Shown here: in pieces, positions 1 through 8,357 of the stretch
How positions within the stretch are numbered: the first letter of the stretch is position 1
Layout: every line of letters begins with the position of its first letter
Source of the DNA: Mucilaginibacter terrae
GTDB lineage: Bacteria > Bacteroidota > Bacteroidia > Sphingobacteriales > Sphingobacteriaceae
Length of the DNA stretch: 64,000 bases
Reading direction: 5' to 3'
Assembly (NCBI RefSeq): GCF_031951985.1
Contig: NZ_JAVLVU010000001.1
Location: 124,001-188,000 of the forward strand
Notes under the pieces: model-generated
The model's input: the letters and a program-made list of their open reading frames with translations, nothing else
What the model was told of the DNA's origin: nothing
The model's database searches: none
Made by a program: the position numbers and the translations under genes

Positions 1-303
1 GCTTACTATTTCTGCAACCCGGCCATAGTTCCGAACCACCGGACTTACCTGTAAAAGGCCATTGAGGTAGACGCTATGCAAGCTAAAATTCCCTTTAGCT
101 AAGGAAGATACGGTACCATACCCTTGCTCGTAGATCTGATAGCCGGTCTTCATATCGGCAAGAATACTTTTCAGCTGGGTCAGCTTCTCGATATTCAATA
201 ATAATTGCTGCATTTCCTGGCCCTGCGCATTAGCCGTTTTGGAAAAGCTGATTGAAATAAAGAGCAAAACCGTAGTGGTTAATCCTATGATGTGTTCTTT
301 CAT
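1..303 (-). CDS. TerB-like/hypothetical conjugation protein, C-terminus cut by window edge
   Basis: An ATG at 303 opens a frame to the window edge. It begins MKEHIIGLTTTVLLF, a hydrophobic signal peptide ending near ANAQ, followed by a helical exported domain rich in Leu, Lys and Gln. It lies 10 bp downstream of the 231-aa gene in the transfer operon. Bacteroidota ICEs have a small exported protein in this place that is often labelled TerB-family tellurite resistance, with no demonstrated link to tellurite. I see no catalytic motif. Only about 101 residues are visible, so length and function are unresolved. A periplasmic role in assembling the mating channel is an inference from operon position. 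Confidence 0.6.
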   Translation of the reverse strand, partial: MKEHIIGLTTTVLLFISISFSKTANAQGQEMQQLLLNIEKLTQLKSILADMKTGYQIYEQGYGTVSSLAKGNFSLHSVYLNGLLQVSPVVRNYGRVAEIVS

Positions 304-313
304 AATTCACAGT

Positions 314-1009
314 TTAATGATGATCGCCGTATAGTCTGATGATTGCCTTATTATCCCGACCAGTCTGTTGATGTTGGAGGCCGTATCTTTGTAATTGCCC
401 AATAAAACTGGAAGTGAAACGGTAGTTGTCCTGCATAGCGGCATGGATCTGGTTAAGCCTGCTGATGCGTTCCTCATCATTCATTTGCAGTTTCCCATCT
501 TCGAGCAGGTTGTGCAGTGCCGTTAACTGGTGTTCACAGTCTGCTAACAATGATTTTTTTACTTTATCGAGGTAGACCTTTTGTTCGAGTGTGAATTCAC
601 TGTTTTGATCGATCCGGGTAAACCTGCCCAACATCTCATTTTGCCAGTTCACTATCTGGTTCACTTGCGGGCTGTTTTTCACTACTGAGTTTATTGTACT
701 GCGCCTGAAATAATACTCGTTGTGCAGCCCAAATTCCTGTCCAAGCGCTCCGGTGATCGTGCCTAATCCGTTGTGCGCAATGTTGTAACCTTGTTTGACA
801 TAATTGGAATACATATGTAATGCAGCGATCTGCTCCAACAGGTATTTTTTCTGGGTTTTCTTTTGCGAGAACCATTCGGCAAATGTTTGTGCATCCGCAT
901 GGGCGGACAGCAAGGCTGCTGCTGAAGTGAGTAATGTATAGGTTAGCAAAACCTTACTTTTAAGGCTGATCTGATCGGCCTTATGCTTGATGTTTTTAAT
1001 TGATCCCAT
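314..1009 (-). CDS. Exported hypothetical protein of the transfer operon
   Basis: 231 aa. A basic start is followed by a hydrophobic stretch at about residues 20-37 ending in AHADAQ, which looks like a signal peptide, although the n-region is long (about 19 residues). The mature part is predicted mostly alpha-helical, with many Gln, Asn and Leu and no recognisable motif. Its start overlaps the end of the TraI-like gene by 14 bp and the next gene follows after 10 bp, so it is translated as part of the tra operon. I do not recognise the family. Position and export signal suggest a periplasmic component or accessory of the conjugation apparatus. A downstream start nearer the hydrophobic core is possible. 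Confidence 0.65.
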   Translation of the reverse strand: MGSIKNIKHKADQISLKSKVLLTYTLLTSAAALLSAHADAQTFAEWFSQKKTQKKYLLEQIAALHMYSNYVKQGYNIAHNGLGTITGALGQEFGLHNEYYFRRSTINSVVKNSPQVNQIVNWQNEMLGRFTRIDQNSEFTLEQKVYLDKVKKSLLADCEHQLTALHNLLEDGKLQMNDEERISRLNQIHAAMQDNYRFTSSFIGQLQRYGLQHQQTGRDNKAIIRLYGDHH

Positions 1010-1682
1010 ACCATTTTTTGATTGATTTAGTATCTGCTAAGTCGCGACTGCGTTGTAAGCTGACACTAATATTTTGGTTATTAAATTGCTTTAGATCATT
1101 ATAGTTCCCGTCCAGCTGATCGCTGGCCTGATCAATGAGTTCCAGGCGTTGTTCATCTGTCATTTGGGTTTTGAAGCCATTGATGATCATCAGGATCTGA
1201 TCCAGGTTTTGCATGCTGGCTTTCAGAATACCACTGTACACATTTTCCATGTAACGCAGCTCTTCCGGCTTGAAATGTTTATCCTGCCTGAATAAGGCCC
1301 AGGCGCGGTGGTACTGCTGTACTAAAGATGCTTGTTTAAGCGTCACGTCTTTGATCCGCTGGTAGTAAGCAATGGCCGATTTGATCTTCCAAAGCTCCGT
1401 GAAATAATCACTGTAAAGCTGTTTCTGCTGATCGGTCCACCCTGAAATTTCGGTGAGTTTCAACTTGGAAAGTTGGTTTTCGATCACTTTTTGAGCGTTT
1501 TGCAACCAAATAGTTTTATTCTGCATTCGCTGAACTTTCAAATCAATGGCTTTGATCACCTTTGTTACCGTTACCTTGATGACTTCAGTTGCTATAAATT
1601 GAGCTCTCACTTCGTAAGCCGTTGTTGTAAAGAACCCGGTCATAAAAAGAAATGCAATAATCATTTTCATTTGTTGTTTCAT
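996..1682 (-). CDS. traI: TraI-like conjugative transfer protein
   Basis: 228 aa with an N-terminal signal peptide (MKQQMKMIIAFLFMTGFF, cleavage near VRAQ). A helical domain follows with the features I associate with the Sphingobacteria/Flavobacteria protein named conjugal transfer protein TraI: a VTKVIKAIDLKVQRMQNKT stretch early, then NAQK, SKLKLTEISGW and an SLQRSRDLAD tail. This TraI is a small exported protein and is unrelated to the F-plasmid relaxase of the same name. It lies between the lipoprotein and the 231-aa protein and overlaps the latter. Its role in the mating channel is unknown; a periplasmic structural role is inferred. Confidence 0.7.
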   Translation of the reverse strand: MKQQMKMIIAFLFMTGFFTTTAYEVRAQFIATEVIKVTVTKVIKAIDLKVQRMQNKTIWLQNAQKVIENQLSKLKLTEISGWTDQQKQLYSDYFTELWKIKSAIAYYQRIKDVTLKQASLVQQYHRAWALFRQDKHFKPEELRYMENVYSGILKASMQNLDQILMIINGFKTQMTDEQRLELIDQASDQLDGNYNDLKQFNNQNISVSLQRSRDLADTKSIKKWYGIN

Positions 1683-1739
1683 AACACCTCCAATCTTCCG
1701 GCACTGGCCGGTGAATCATGTCAATTGTAACGTTCCTGA

Positions 1740-2114
1740 TTACTTAATTTTTATGTACTCGTACCCTTGAATCGTGAGTGAATTCTTATATGAGTTGTAA
1801 TAGAATTTTCGTCCTAATGCACCTTCGGAAAGAATTTTAGCCTGCTCATCCCACTGTGTTGTCCACTTGCGTTGTTTATACAGTTTTGGTTGTATCACGC
1901 CATTTCTTATTTTTTGATACCCCGTTTTGGACAGTACCATGAAGGTGTTATTATTGGATTCAAAAGGCGTGACAACTAAAGTGTCATAGCTTTTAGTGTA
2001 TTCATCTTCCGATTGGTTTACGTATGTCCCACTAATCTCTACGGCATGACCTGCATCGCTGCAACGGCTGAGTAAAAAAGCGAGAAACATCGCTACGATT
2101 GATGCACTTTTCAT
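1740..2114 (-). CDS. Small conjugation-associated lipoprotein
   Basis: 124 aa. The N-terminus MKSASIVAMFLAFLLSRC carries a lipobox-like LLSRC, so Cys18 is the likely lipidated residue after signal peptidase II cleavage. The rest contains an ISGTYVNQSEDEYTKSYDTL stretch and a YKQRKW segment, a pattern typical of small beta-rich lipoproteins found next to TraG in Bacteroidota ICEs. It starts 15 bp after the TraG ATPase gene and is in the operon. Function is unknown; an envelope accessory role in transfer is inferred from position. Confidence 0.65.
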   Translation of the reverse strand: MKSASIVAMFLAFLLSRCSDAGHAVEISGTYVNQSEDEYTKSYDTLVVTPFESNNNTFMVLSKTGYQKIRNGVIQPKLYKQRKWTTQWDEQAKILSEGALGRKFYYNSYKNSLTIQGYEYIKIK

Positions 2115-2129
2115 ATCAAATAATTTTAT

Positions 2130-4619
2130 TTATGCTGCTTGTTCTAATTCTTCCCGTACGATAGCCGCAATACCGCGCTGTATACTTCCGTATTTTTTAG
2201 CGTAGGCATGTACTTTTGCTTTTTCCGATGATTCGGTGGTATAGGTCCAATATTCCTCCCGGCTCACCTCAGTGCGGTACACTTTAGAAAGCTGGCCATT
2301 CAGGCTGATGAAAACCTCCTTGTATTTTAGCGTTTCATCATTGTTCCTATTCATGCTCATGATCAGAGCGGTTTCCTTGTCCGTTATACCTAAGAGCTGT
2401 TGAATTTTAGGAAAGTCATTCTGGTATTTGCGTTGGTCAAGCAGAATCTTGCAGTCACTATTGTTAATGATCGCTTGTTTTACCACGGGAGAACTGATGA
2501 TGTCTTCAATGTCTTGCGTAACCACCAACGCCTCGCCAAAATACTTCCGTACCGTTTTAAACAGGTACTTGATATACTCGGCCATTCCTTCCCGTGCGAT
2601 AGCTTTCCAGGCTTCTTCGATCAGGATCATCTTCCTTGTCGCTTTATCAAGCTTTCGCATCTTGGATACGAAGGTTTCCATAATGATGAGGGTAACGACA
2701 GGAAATAAAATGGGATGGTCTTTAATATTGTCCAGTTCAAAAACGATGAACCGTTTTTGCAGGAGGTCCAGGTTTTCCGTTCCATTCAACAGGTAGGCAT
2801 ATTCCCCTCCCTTGTAAAATGGTTTCAAAACGAATATTAAGTTGTCGATATCGAAACGGTGGTCTTTAACCTTCGACTGCTTCATCGTTTGATAGAATTC
2901 ACCCCCTAAAAACTCATAGAAAGTATCAAAGCATGGAAAAATCTCAGGTTGGTTCCTCAGTTTTTCGTAATAGTGATACAACGCATCAGAGATAGCTACA
3001 TATTCTGAACGCTGCACACCTTCGTCTTCCTTTTTCCAGAGGGCCAGGATCATCGCCTTAATACTTTCCTTTTTTTCTGTGTCCAGGTAATCGCCTTCAG
3101 GGATATAAAAGGGATTGAAACTGATCGGGTTCTGTTCGGTATAAGTAAAGTAGTAACCACCAACGAATTCACATAAACCCTGGTAACTATGACCTACATC
3201 AACCAAAACAATGTGCGCACCTTGTTCAAAGTAACTTCGCAACAAGTGGTTAGTAAAAAAGGACTTACCGCTGCCTGACGGACCTAGAATAAACTTATTA
3301 CGATTCGTGGTGATCCCTTTGCTCATCGGATCATCGCTGATGTCCACATGTACCGGCTTACCGGAAAGTCGATCACCTAACCTCAATCCACAGGGGCTTA
3401 AACTTGATTGGTAATTCGTTTCCAGATTGAGAAAACAAGTGGCCTGTTCGACAAAGGTATCAAAGGAATCATTCATGGGGAAAGTTGATTCATTTCCTGG
3501 CAAGCCTGCCCACCATATCTGCGCAGCACCGTCCGTTTCCTGTTTGGGCTGGGCATCCAGTTGCGCTAAAGACGAACTAACCTTGTTTTTCAAGTCTTTC
3601 AAACCGGTTGGGTTATCTGTCCAGGCCAAAATATTGAAATGGGCTTTTACCGGTAAGCGCTGCTGGCCGATGGCTTCATTCAAAAAGTCGTGTGTAGCAT
3701 CCCGGCCAATCGCATTTTCACGCGAGTAGGCTGAAAGGGATTGTAAGCGCAGTTTTTTAGCCTCCAGTTTTTTTAAGGTTTGCTGGCTATCTTCGATAAA
3801 AATGTACTGATTATATAAATGGTTGCAGTTCAGCAACCCACCGATCGGTGTGGCAAAGCCTGTACTGAATTTTGTCTTGTCGGTACTGTATTTATCGTAG
3901 GTGATCCTTGGCCCGCATAACGGCGGAAGGTCTTCGGCATCACTCATCGTATAAAGCTGACAGTGGTCATCCCCAATTCGAATTTCGTCCTGAATGTGCA
4001 GGTCTTTCAAAACAGGCGGCTGATGTTCGTTCAACAAAAAGCAATATTGCTCTAGAGCCCCTGTTTTATTGACCGTCCCAGCTAACTGATCATCATCTAA
4101 ACGGGTTAGTGAGATCAGCCCACTATCTTCCAATACACGTACAAATTGCCCGGCGCTATCCTGAAAGTCATAAAACAGCTCGTCACAAGTGGTTTCTACC
4201 GGTACGATCCGTTTACGCATCAGGGTACTTACCGCACTGGTGTAATATTTAAATTTATCCGGCTTTTTCGTCAGGTAGATGTGGCAATGATGATGCAGAT
4301 ATGCGCGCTCATTGAAATACCCTTCGCTGGAATGGGAAAGGAATGTTTCCGACACCGCTTTACCATCCTTTGCAAAGGCCGCCTGATAGCTGTCGCCTAT
4401 GAACCAATCCTGTTTGTGAAAAACGCTGTTCTTCGGCAGGAGTTTAAGCGCTTTGATCCATGCCTCGTGAAAAGCATGATATTCATCGTTAGACAAGGTA
4501 AATATCTCGGGAAGCTTAACTTTGAAACCAAGCGTCATATCGCCCTGCGCTGAGATCAAACAATTGTGCTCGATCTTATAAATTGGGAAAACTTGTTCCG
4601 CTTTGCTGTGTGAGGTCAT
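2130..4619 (-). CDS. traG: TraG-family conjugation ATPase (VirB4-like)
   Basis: 829 aa, normal length for the Bacteroidota TraG ATPase. It powers assembly of, or substrate movement through, the type IV secretion channel at the inner membrane. An N-terminal VirB4-like domain (about 1-430) precedes the RecA-like motor. Walker A is GPSGSGKS at residues 446-453. A Walker B-like acidic segment lies near MILIEEAWKAIA, and a QD motif follows at VVTQDIEDI. The gene follows the DUF4133 (TraF) gene after 2 bp, so translation is probably coupled. In CTnDOT nomenclature TraG is this VirB4-type ATPase, distinct from the coupling protein encoded at 23976-25910. The right ICE should encode its homologue beyond the window. 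Confidence 0.9.
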   Translation of the reverse strand: MTSHSKAEQVFPIYKIEHNCLISAQGDMTLGFKVKLPEIFTLSNDEYHAFHEAWIKALKLLPKNSVFHKQDWFIGDSYQAAFAKDGKAVSETFLSHSSEGYFNERAYLHHHCHIYLTKKPDKFKYYTSAVSTLMRKRIVPVETTCDELFYDFQDSAGQFVRVLEDSGLISLTRLDDDQLAGTVNKTGALEQYCFLLNEHQPPVLKDLHIQDEIRIGDDHCQLYTMSDAEDLPPLCGPRITYDKYSTDKTKFSTGFATPIGGLLNCNHLYNQYIFIEDSQQTLKKLEAKKLRLQSLSAYSRENAIGRDATHDFLNEAIGQQRLPVKAHFNILAWTDNPTGLKDLKNKVSSSLAQLDAQPKQETDGAAQIWWAGLPGNESTFPMNDSFDTFVEQATCFLNLETNYQSSLSPCGLRLGDRLSGKPVHVDISDDPMSKGITTNRNKFILGPSGSGKSFFTNHLLRSYFEQGAHIVLVDVGHSYQGLCEFVGGYYFTYTEQNPISFNPFYIPEGDYLDTEKKESIKAMILALWKKEDEGVQRSEYVAISDALYHYYEKLRNQPEIFPCFDTFYEFLGGEFYQTMKQSKVKDHRFDIDNLIFVLKPFYKGGEYAYLLNGTENLDLLQKRFIVFELDNIKDHPILFPVVTLIIMETFVSKMRKLDKATRKMILIEEAWKAIAREGMAEYIKYLFKTVRKYFGEALVVTQDIEDIISSPVVKQAIINNSDCKILLDQRKYQNDFPKIQQLLGITDKETALIMSMNRNNDETLKYKEVFISLNGQLSKVYRTEVSREEYWTYTTESSEKAKVHAYAKKYGSIQRGIAAIVREELEQAA

Positions 4620-4621
4620 GA

Positions 4622-4936
4622 TTATCGTTTTAACCGTAAGAAAATTTTCCGGGAACTGAATTTAAGGTGGTTCGGCAGGTATCGTTTGGCCGCCATTTTC
4701 ATCAGGCCATGTTCACCATATCTGTGGCTTAATTTAAAGACCTGATAAAAGAGCAGGATGCCTAAAGCCGCAATAATGATCAGACATATACTGACAGGTA
4801 TGCCCATGATGTACGTGGCGGCGAAGACAACCAGTAACATGACCAAGCCACCGGCGAGATAGCCTATATACTGCGCTTTCAAACCTTTAAATTCAATAGG
4901 CTTATTAATGCCTTTGTTGATCTGATAGATTGCCAT
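4622..4936 (-). CDS. traF: TraF-like inner-membrane protein (DUF4133)
   Basis: 104 aa. It begins with the family signature MAIYQINKGINKPIEFKGLK, then two adjacent transmembrane segments (about residues 25-45 and 48-68) and a basic C-terminus. The fold resembles VirB3, which anchors the VirB4 ATPase, and here it directly precedes the TraG ATPase with a 2-bp gap. The partial copy at 63733 in the right ICE shares the same N-terminus, supporting this start. It acts in the inner membrane as part of the mating apparatus. Confidence 0.9.
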   Translation of the reverse strand: MAIYQINKGINKPIEFKGLKAQYIGYLAGGLVMLLVVFAATYIMGIPVSICLIIIAALGILLFYQVFKLSHRYGEHGLMKMAAKRYLPNHLKFSSRKIFLRLKR

Positions 4937-4947
4937 GGCGAACTATT

Positions 4948-5286
4948 TTATACCCCAAAAAATGATTTCAAAACCGTGGCTACAACAACTAGAAAGATAC
5001 AGCTGCCGAACCAGCTGGAGGCTACCTTACCGGTGTCGTGCTCGCCGTCGTTCCATTTTTTGTAGACTTTGATCGCACCCACCAGTCCTACAATGGCACC
5101 AATGGCATACATCAAACTGGTTCCGGTATCGAAATAGCTTTTTACCTGTGTAGTTGCCTCCTGGATACCCGCATTTCCGTCTTGTGCATAAAGCGGGAAG
5201 CTGAGAAATAAAGTGCTTAGGAATACGGTGATGCGGGTCAATGTTGATTTCCAATCCTTTAGGATTTTTACTTGTTGATTTTTCAT
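4948..5286 (-). CDS. traE: TraE-like protein (DUF4134), VirB2-type
   Basis: 112 aa. A signal segment (about residues 16-35, ending near LYAQ) is followed by DGNAGIQEATTQVKSYFDTG, one hydrophobic helix, a KVYKKWNDGEHD loop and a second hydrophobic helix ending SFFGV. Two hydrophobic helices around a short polar loop, after a cleavable signal, resemble pilin-like VirB2 proteins; that comparison is inference, while the DUF4134/TraE assignment is strong. The C-terminal half is almost identical to the right ICE copy (63384-63722), while the signal peptides diverge. It is the second gene of the transfer operon. Confidence 0.9.
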   Translation of the reverse strand: MKNQQVKILKDWKSTLTRITVFLSTLFLSFPLYAQDGNAGIQEATTQVKSYFDTGTSLMYAIGAIVGLVGAIKVYKKWNDGEHDTGKVASSWFGSCIFLVVVATVLKSFFGV

Positions 5287-5322
5287 AACAAAAGAATTAA
5301 AGGGTTTACAAAGAGTTATTTG

Positions 5323-5853
5323 TCAATTGTGCTGAATATCTGCCTCGGTGACTGTAAATGGAAGTTTGTCTTTTGACAGCATTAGCGTTCGCTGCTTTAC
5401 AGATGGCCAGTCGACTGAATTGGCTTCGGGTGATCGGTAAGAACTGTACTGGATACGAAGCAGAGAGAGGAATTCGGATTTATCATCAATCTCTTTAAAG
5501 GCTTCCACCAAATGGGATACATCTTGTAGCAGATCATTAGTCGGGTCTTGCGGTCTTGTATTCACGACTACCTCATGTCCTTTTGAGGCGATCTCTGTTT
5601 CAGGTTCTTCCTCAACGGCGAATTGCAAATCGCTCGTGTCAGAGATGGATACGCCGTGATCAGGTTTGGCTAAACCCATCACCTGGAAGGACGAGGTTAA
5701 GTTTGGACTCGGGAGCTTGCCCGTAGCGGGCTTCCTATTCACAAAGGCCCACAATTCCTTTTGGTAATACCGTAGCCCTACATAGCAATAGTAGGCTAAG
5801 ACGATGAACGTCAGGACAGCTAAGAATTGCTGCCAGGAGACTGAAGACAACAT
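5323..5853 (-). CDS. First protein of the transfer operon, single membrane anchor (TraD position)
   Basis: About 176 aa from the ATG at 5853 (MLSSVSWQQF). A longer frame begins with GTG at 5931, but that codon lies inside a conserved operator-like motif. The right ICE homologue starts MLSSISWQQY at the same distance from its motif, so 5853 is preferred. There is one transmembrane helix (about residues 9-27), then a hydrophilic, acidic cytoplasmic part ending in a helical region with EIDDKSEFLSLL, matched by DVDSKSEFISLL on the right. I do not recognise a catalytic domain. Position just before TraE suggests a TraD-like accessory of the conjugation machine. Confidence 0.7.
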   Translation of the reverse strand: MLSSVSWQQFLAVLTFIVLAYYCYVGLRYYQKELWAFVNRKPATGKLPSPNLTSSFQVMGLAKPDHGVSISDTSDLQFAVEEEPETEIASKGHEVVVNTRPQDPTNDLLQDVSHLVEAFKEIDDKSEFLSLLRIQYSSYRSPEANSVDWPSVKQRTLMLSKDKLPFTVTEADIQHN

Positions 5854-5873
5854 AAGCTTTGGTTTAATAACCA

Positions 5874-5886
5874 CCGCACCATGCGG
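5874..5886 (-). promoter_or_regulatory. Conserved covarying 5' UTR hairpin before transfer operon
   Basis: On the minus strand this reads CCGCA-TGG-TGCGG, a 5-bp stem with a three-base loop, 21 nt upstream of the MLSS start. The right ICE has CTGCA-TGG-TGCAG at 62784-62796. One base pair has changed on both sides (C-G to T-A) while the loop is the same, so pairing is conserved. Surrounding UTR bases are also conserved. Confidence 0.6.
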
Positions 5887-5930
5887 CGATCTCTTAAGCA
5901 AAGGTTGAAGTACTCCGAATTTCTTTTTCA

Positions 5931-5954
5931 CCCCTTGTACATGAGGTAGGTGTT
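5931..5954 (-). promoter_or_regulatory. ICE operator-like motif, transfer operon copy
   Basis: On the minus strand: CCTACC, three bases, TGTACA, one base, GGGGTG. It matches the three other copies at 28426-28449, 57209-57233 and 62720-62743. The TGTACA core (5936-5941) is 34 nt upstream of a TTTG at 5902-5899 that could be the end of a -7 box. A bound activator next to RNA polymerase is the simplest reading; the binding protein is not known. Confidence 0.6.
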
Positions 5955-6010
5955 TTTTTTTGCCTGAATCGTGCTTGCACAGCTGAAATTCAAGTAAAAA
6001 TGTGGATAGG

Positions 6011-6877
6011 TTAGAATTTTATCTTTTGTTGCAGCGTAAAATCTTCGTCCATCTTCTCATCAATCCGCCTCAGTAAGGCCAGTTTTAATTTGTCCAAAAA
6101 CGAGGTAAGATCTTTTTTACGGCGTGTGATGTCCGTGTATTTGTGATAGTAAGCTCCGAGTTCTACATGAAACGCAACTTGGAAAAAACTCACTGCTGTT
6201 TTAATTTCCGCGTTACCGTTGTTAAATACGCCTAAGGCCACTAACGCATAGATTAATTCTACGAGGTCAGTTTTATTGGCGGTCCAGGTTAGCGGGGATT
6301 CGATGGCGGTTTCCTGTGATTGCTCGTCATGAAGGATGATCCGTTGTAATTCAAGGTTTAGATAATCCTGGTATTTTTCGTTGGCAATGATTTTCGATAG
6401 TTTGTAGTCGTGGCTGGTGGAGTACATTTCGTCCTCCTCAAAATCTTCCAACTCTGCCTGCACATCAAAGCCGCCACGGGTAAAGTAGATCTCGTCCATT
6501 TGTGATGAACCAGACCGGTAGTATTGGTAAAAAGCCTGGTTATGGTCAAAAAAGCGTTTTAAATCGGCCAATTCGTAGGTGATATACTCCTTTACTATCT
6601 CGTCGCCACCAAGGGGCTTCTGCATAATAAAGTTGTAGACGTTTATAAAGTAAATATACTTGCTGTAAAACTGAGGTTTGATCAATTTGAAAAAGTTCAT
6701 TTCCTCTTGTTTGTCCTCGAAAGCATAAGTGGAGATATAGCTTTTTAACTTAGCCATAGCCTTTTTGCACAGCAATATCGATGCTCGATATTGCTCTTCT
6801 GTTGTGTGCACATTCAGGGGCACCTCATTCAATTCCCTGTCCAGGGCACCAAATAAACGTTCAGCAAATACTTTCAT
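6011..6877 (-). CDS. rteC: RteC-family transfer/excision regulator
   Basis: 288 aa. The N-terminal half has a helical AMAKLKSYIST region and a FYQYYRSGSSQMDE segment. The C-terminal half has the RteC domain: DLVELIYALVALGVFNNG, then HKYTDITRRKKDLTSFLDKL. In CTnDOT, RteC activates the excision operon by binding an inverted repeat upstream of it. The right ICE homologue (61809-62675) is the same length and closely similar. The gene follows the 388-aa RteC-like gene after 4 bp and precedes the transfer operon. It probably links excision or transfer to a signal, but which promoters it binds here is not shown by the sequence. Confidence 0.85.
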   Translation of the reverse strand: MKVFAERLFGALDRELNEVPLNVHTTEEQYRASILLCKKAMAKLKSYISTYAFEDKQEEMNFFKLIKPQFYSKYIYFINVYNFIMQKPLGGDEIVKEYITYELADLKRFFDHNQAFYQYYRSGSSQMDEIYFTRGGFDVQAELEDFEEDEMYSTSHDYKLSKIIANEKYQDYLNLELQRIILHDEQSQETAIESPLTWTANKTDLVELIYALVALGVFNNGNAEIKTAVSFFQVAFHVELGAYYHKYTDITRRKKDLTSFLDKLKLALLRRIDEKMDEDFTLQQKIKF

Positions 6878-6881
6878 ATAA

Positions 6882-8048
6882 TTAGGTTGGAAAGAACATT
6901 TTGTTAACTCGGGCGACCATTTTAATGAGAAGGTCTTTTACGACAGCTGCCGTAAATTGATCACTGGTGTAATACAATTTATTCATATTCCCTGAGGAGA
7001 TATTTTCCTGCTTTTTACTGGTATAGTGGGCTGAAAAAAACCTGATTATGGCCGCAATATTTTTAATAGCAAAAACACCTTCATCATATAGTAGCCTGAT
7101 CAATAGCGCCATTTGCGCCACTGTTAATTTGAGTTCCAATTTTTCGATCTGCACGTTATCCGACAATTCAAAAGGGAAGGTTTCCTGCTTGGTGAATTCA
7201 CTTAACCAGTTTTCAAGCTGGCTATTAACCGGCGCAAGTTTTGGATCGTAATTGATCTTCGTATTTACCTGCAAGGATTTCAGTGTAAGCATCTGCTTGT
7301 TCATAAAAAAAGGTTGATCCGCAGGTCGCACCAATTGTTTTTTACTGATCAGGTTTTCCTCGTACCAATGACAAAAGCCGCTTTGATTAAAGTTCAAATA
7401 AAACAGAACCTCAATAACGGCATGTGTTAAATCCCGGTCGTCCTCAAAAGATGTTGTAGCCTCAACCGTTTCAATGAAGGAAAGAATGTATTCTGCCGTC
7501 CTATAATTAAGCGGGGCGTTGACCTCCGCGCCAATAATGGGTGATAAATAATCGCGGATACAGGCCTTTAAACCCAAATCCATTTCAACCTCTTGTAATC
7601 CTGCACTCAACTGCTCCGCAGCGTCTGACAGTCGTCTTCTAACATCTACTATCGCTGCATCCGGTATTTTGCCGTTCTCATCGATATACACGTTAAAATA
7701 CTGTACCTGAAAATCTTTCAGGTTGAGCAAACAGTTTAAGAGTTTATCCGCTTGTTGAAAGTTAATGTCTGTCATTGCCAGATCTGACATCCTACCACGC
7801 TGAATAGCGCCAAATAATTGATCAGCCAATTCCACAATGATCTGTTGTTGAAAAGCAACATACCTTTTGATGACAGCCTCTTTAGGCTGGTTCAACAAAA
7901 AGTCTGTCCAGACTTTTTTGATCCGCTGGCATTCCGTAGAAATTCGTTTTTCAAGATCGTTGGTTTTGGTGATTGAACTGTTTGTTTCTAAAGCGGCAAG
8001 TATATTGACCGCCCATTCTGCCAGCAACGTCAATTCGTCCTTTAACAT
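6882..8048 (-). CDS. Divergent RteC-like paralogue
   Basis: 388 aa. The C-terminal 110 residues resemble an RteC domain: a helix LKLTVAQMALLIRLLYDEGVF, then IAAIIRFFSAHY and a final KDLLIKMVARVNKMF, in the same spacing as RteC of the adjacent gene. The longer N-terminal part is helical and not recognised. It lies 4 bp upstream of rteC, so the two are co-transcribed. The right ICE has no counterpart: there the coupling protein gene is followed directly by rteC. The gene may have arrived with the cargo, or may have been lost on the right. Either a regulatory partner or a cargo-specific regulator is possible. Confidence 0.6.
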   Translation of the reverse strand: MLKDELTLLAEWAVNILAALETNSSITKTNDLEKRISTECQRIKKVWTDFLLNQPKEAVIKRYVAFQQQIIVELADQLFGAIQRGRMSDLAMTDINFQQADKLLNCLLNLKDFQVQYFNVYIDENGKIPDAAIVDVRRRLSDAAEQLSAGLQEVEMDLGLKACIRDYLSPIIGAEVNAPLNYRTAEYILSFIETVEATTSFEDDRDLTHAVIEVLFYLNFNQSGFCHWYEENLISKKQLVRPADQPFFMNKQMLTLKSLQVNTKINYDPKLAPVNSQLENWLSEFTKQETFPFELSDNVQIEKLELKLTVAQMALLIRLLYDEGVFAIKNIAAIIRFFSAHYTSKKQENISSGNMNKLYYTSDQFTAAVVKDLLIKMVARVNKMFFPT

Positions 8049-8074
8049 TGTTTAATTTTTAATTAAATTAGCAA

Positions 8075-8266
8075 TTACAGTTTAAGCTGTCCAACGTTGA
8101 CTGATTTTCCAAAGCCGGACTGATGACTAACCGTTGTCAGAATGGTAATCGTGGTATTGGTAGGATCGCCAACCGTTGTTTCAAAGCCGTTGGATTCCGA
8201 TAAAGGGTTGAAACGATACAGTTTGCTGGTTTTTTTCTTGAATAGTTTTGCTTGTGGATTTTTCAT
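8075..8266 (-). CDS. Candidate LanB-substrate precursor peptide (Cys-free RiPP)
   Basis: 63 aa. The N-terminal part is lysine-rich (KNPQAKLFKKKTSKL, then RFNPLSE), like a leader. The C-terminal half is dense in Thr and Ser (GFETTVGDPTNTTITILTTV, then SHQSGFGKS) and the peptide has no cysteine. It lies divergently from a LytS/LytTR pair and is followed on the far side by a full-length LanB dehydratase. LanB enzymes dehydrate Ser and Thr of a leader-bearing peptide; without Cys no lanthionine ring can form within this peptide. I infer it is the substrate from composition and proximity. The alternative, a non-modified small protein, cannot be excluded. Confidence 0.6.
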   Translation of the reverse strand: MKNPQAKLFKKKTSKLYRFNPLSESNGFETTVGDPTNTTITILTTVSHQSGFGKSVNVGQLKL

Positions 8267-8357
8267 AATGATAACTTTTCCCTCAAAATCCGGGTACAGA
8301 AGCTTTTATGAAACTTTGTTACACGCACGACATGTTGCTGTAGAAACATAACATTCG

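Noticed and set aside
5854-5931. GTG start at 5931 for the first transfer-operon protein
   Set aside because: It overlaps the operator-like motif. The right ICE homologue starts at the MLSS position with the same motif spacing, and the interval behaves as a UTR with a covarying hairpin.
8093-8190. ACGTTG/CCGTTG repeats as LytTR binding sites
   Set aside because: They lie inside the peptide gene and arise from repeated Thr-Thr-Val and Val-Asn-Val codons.
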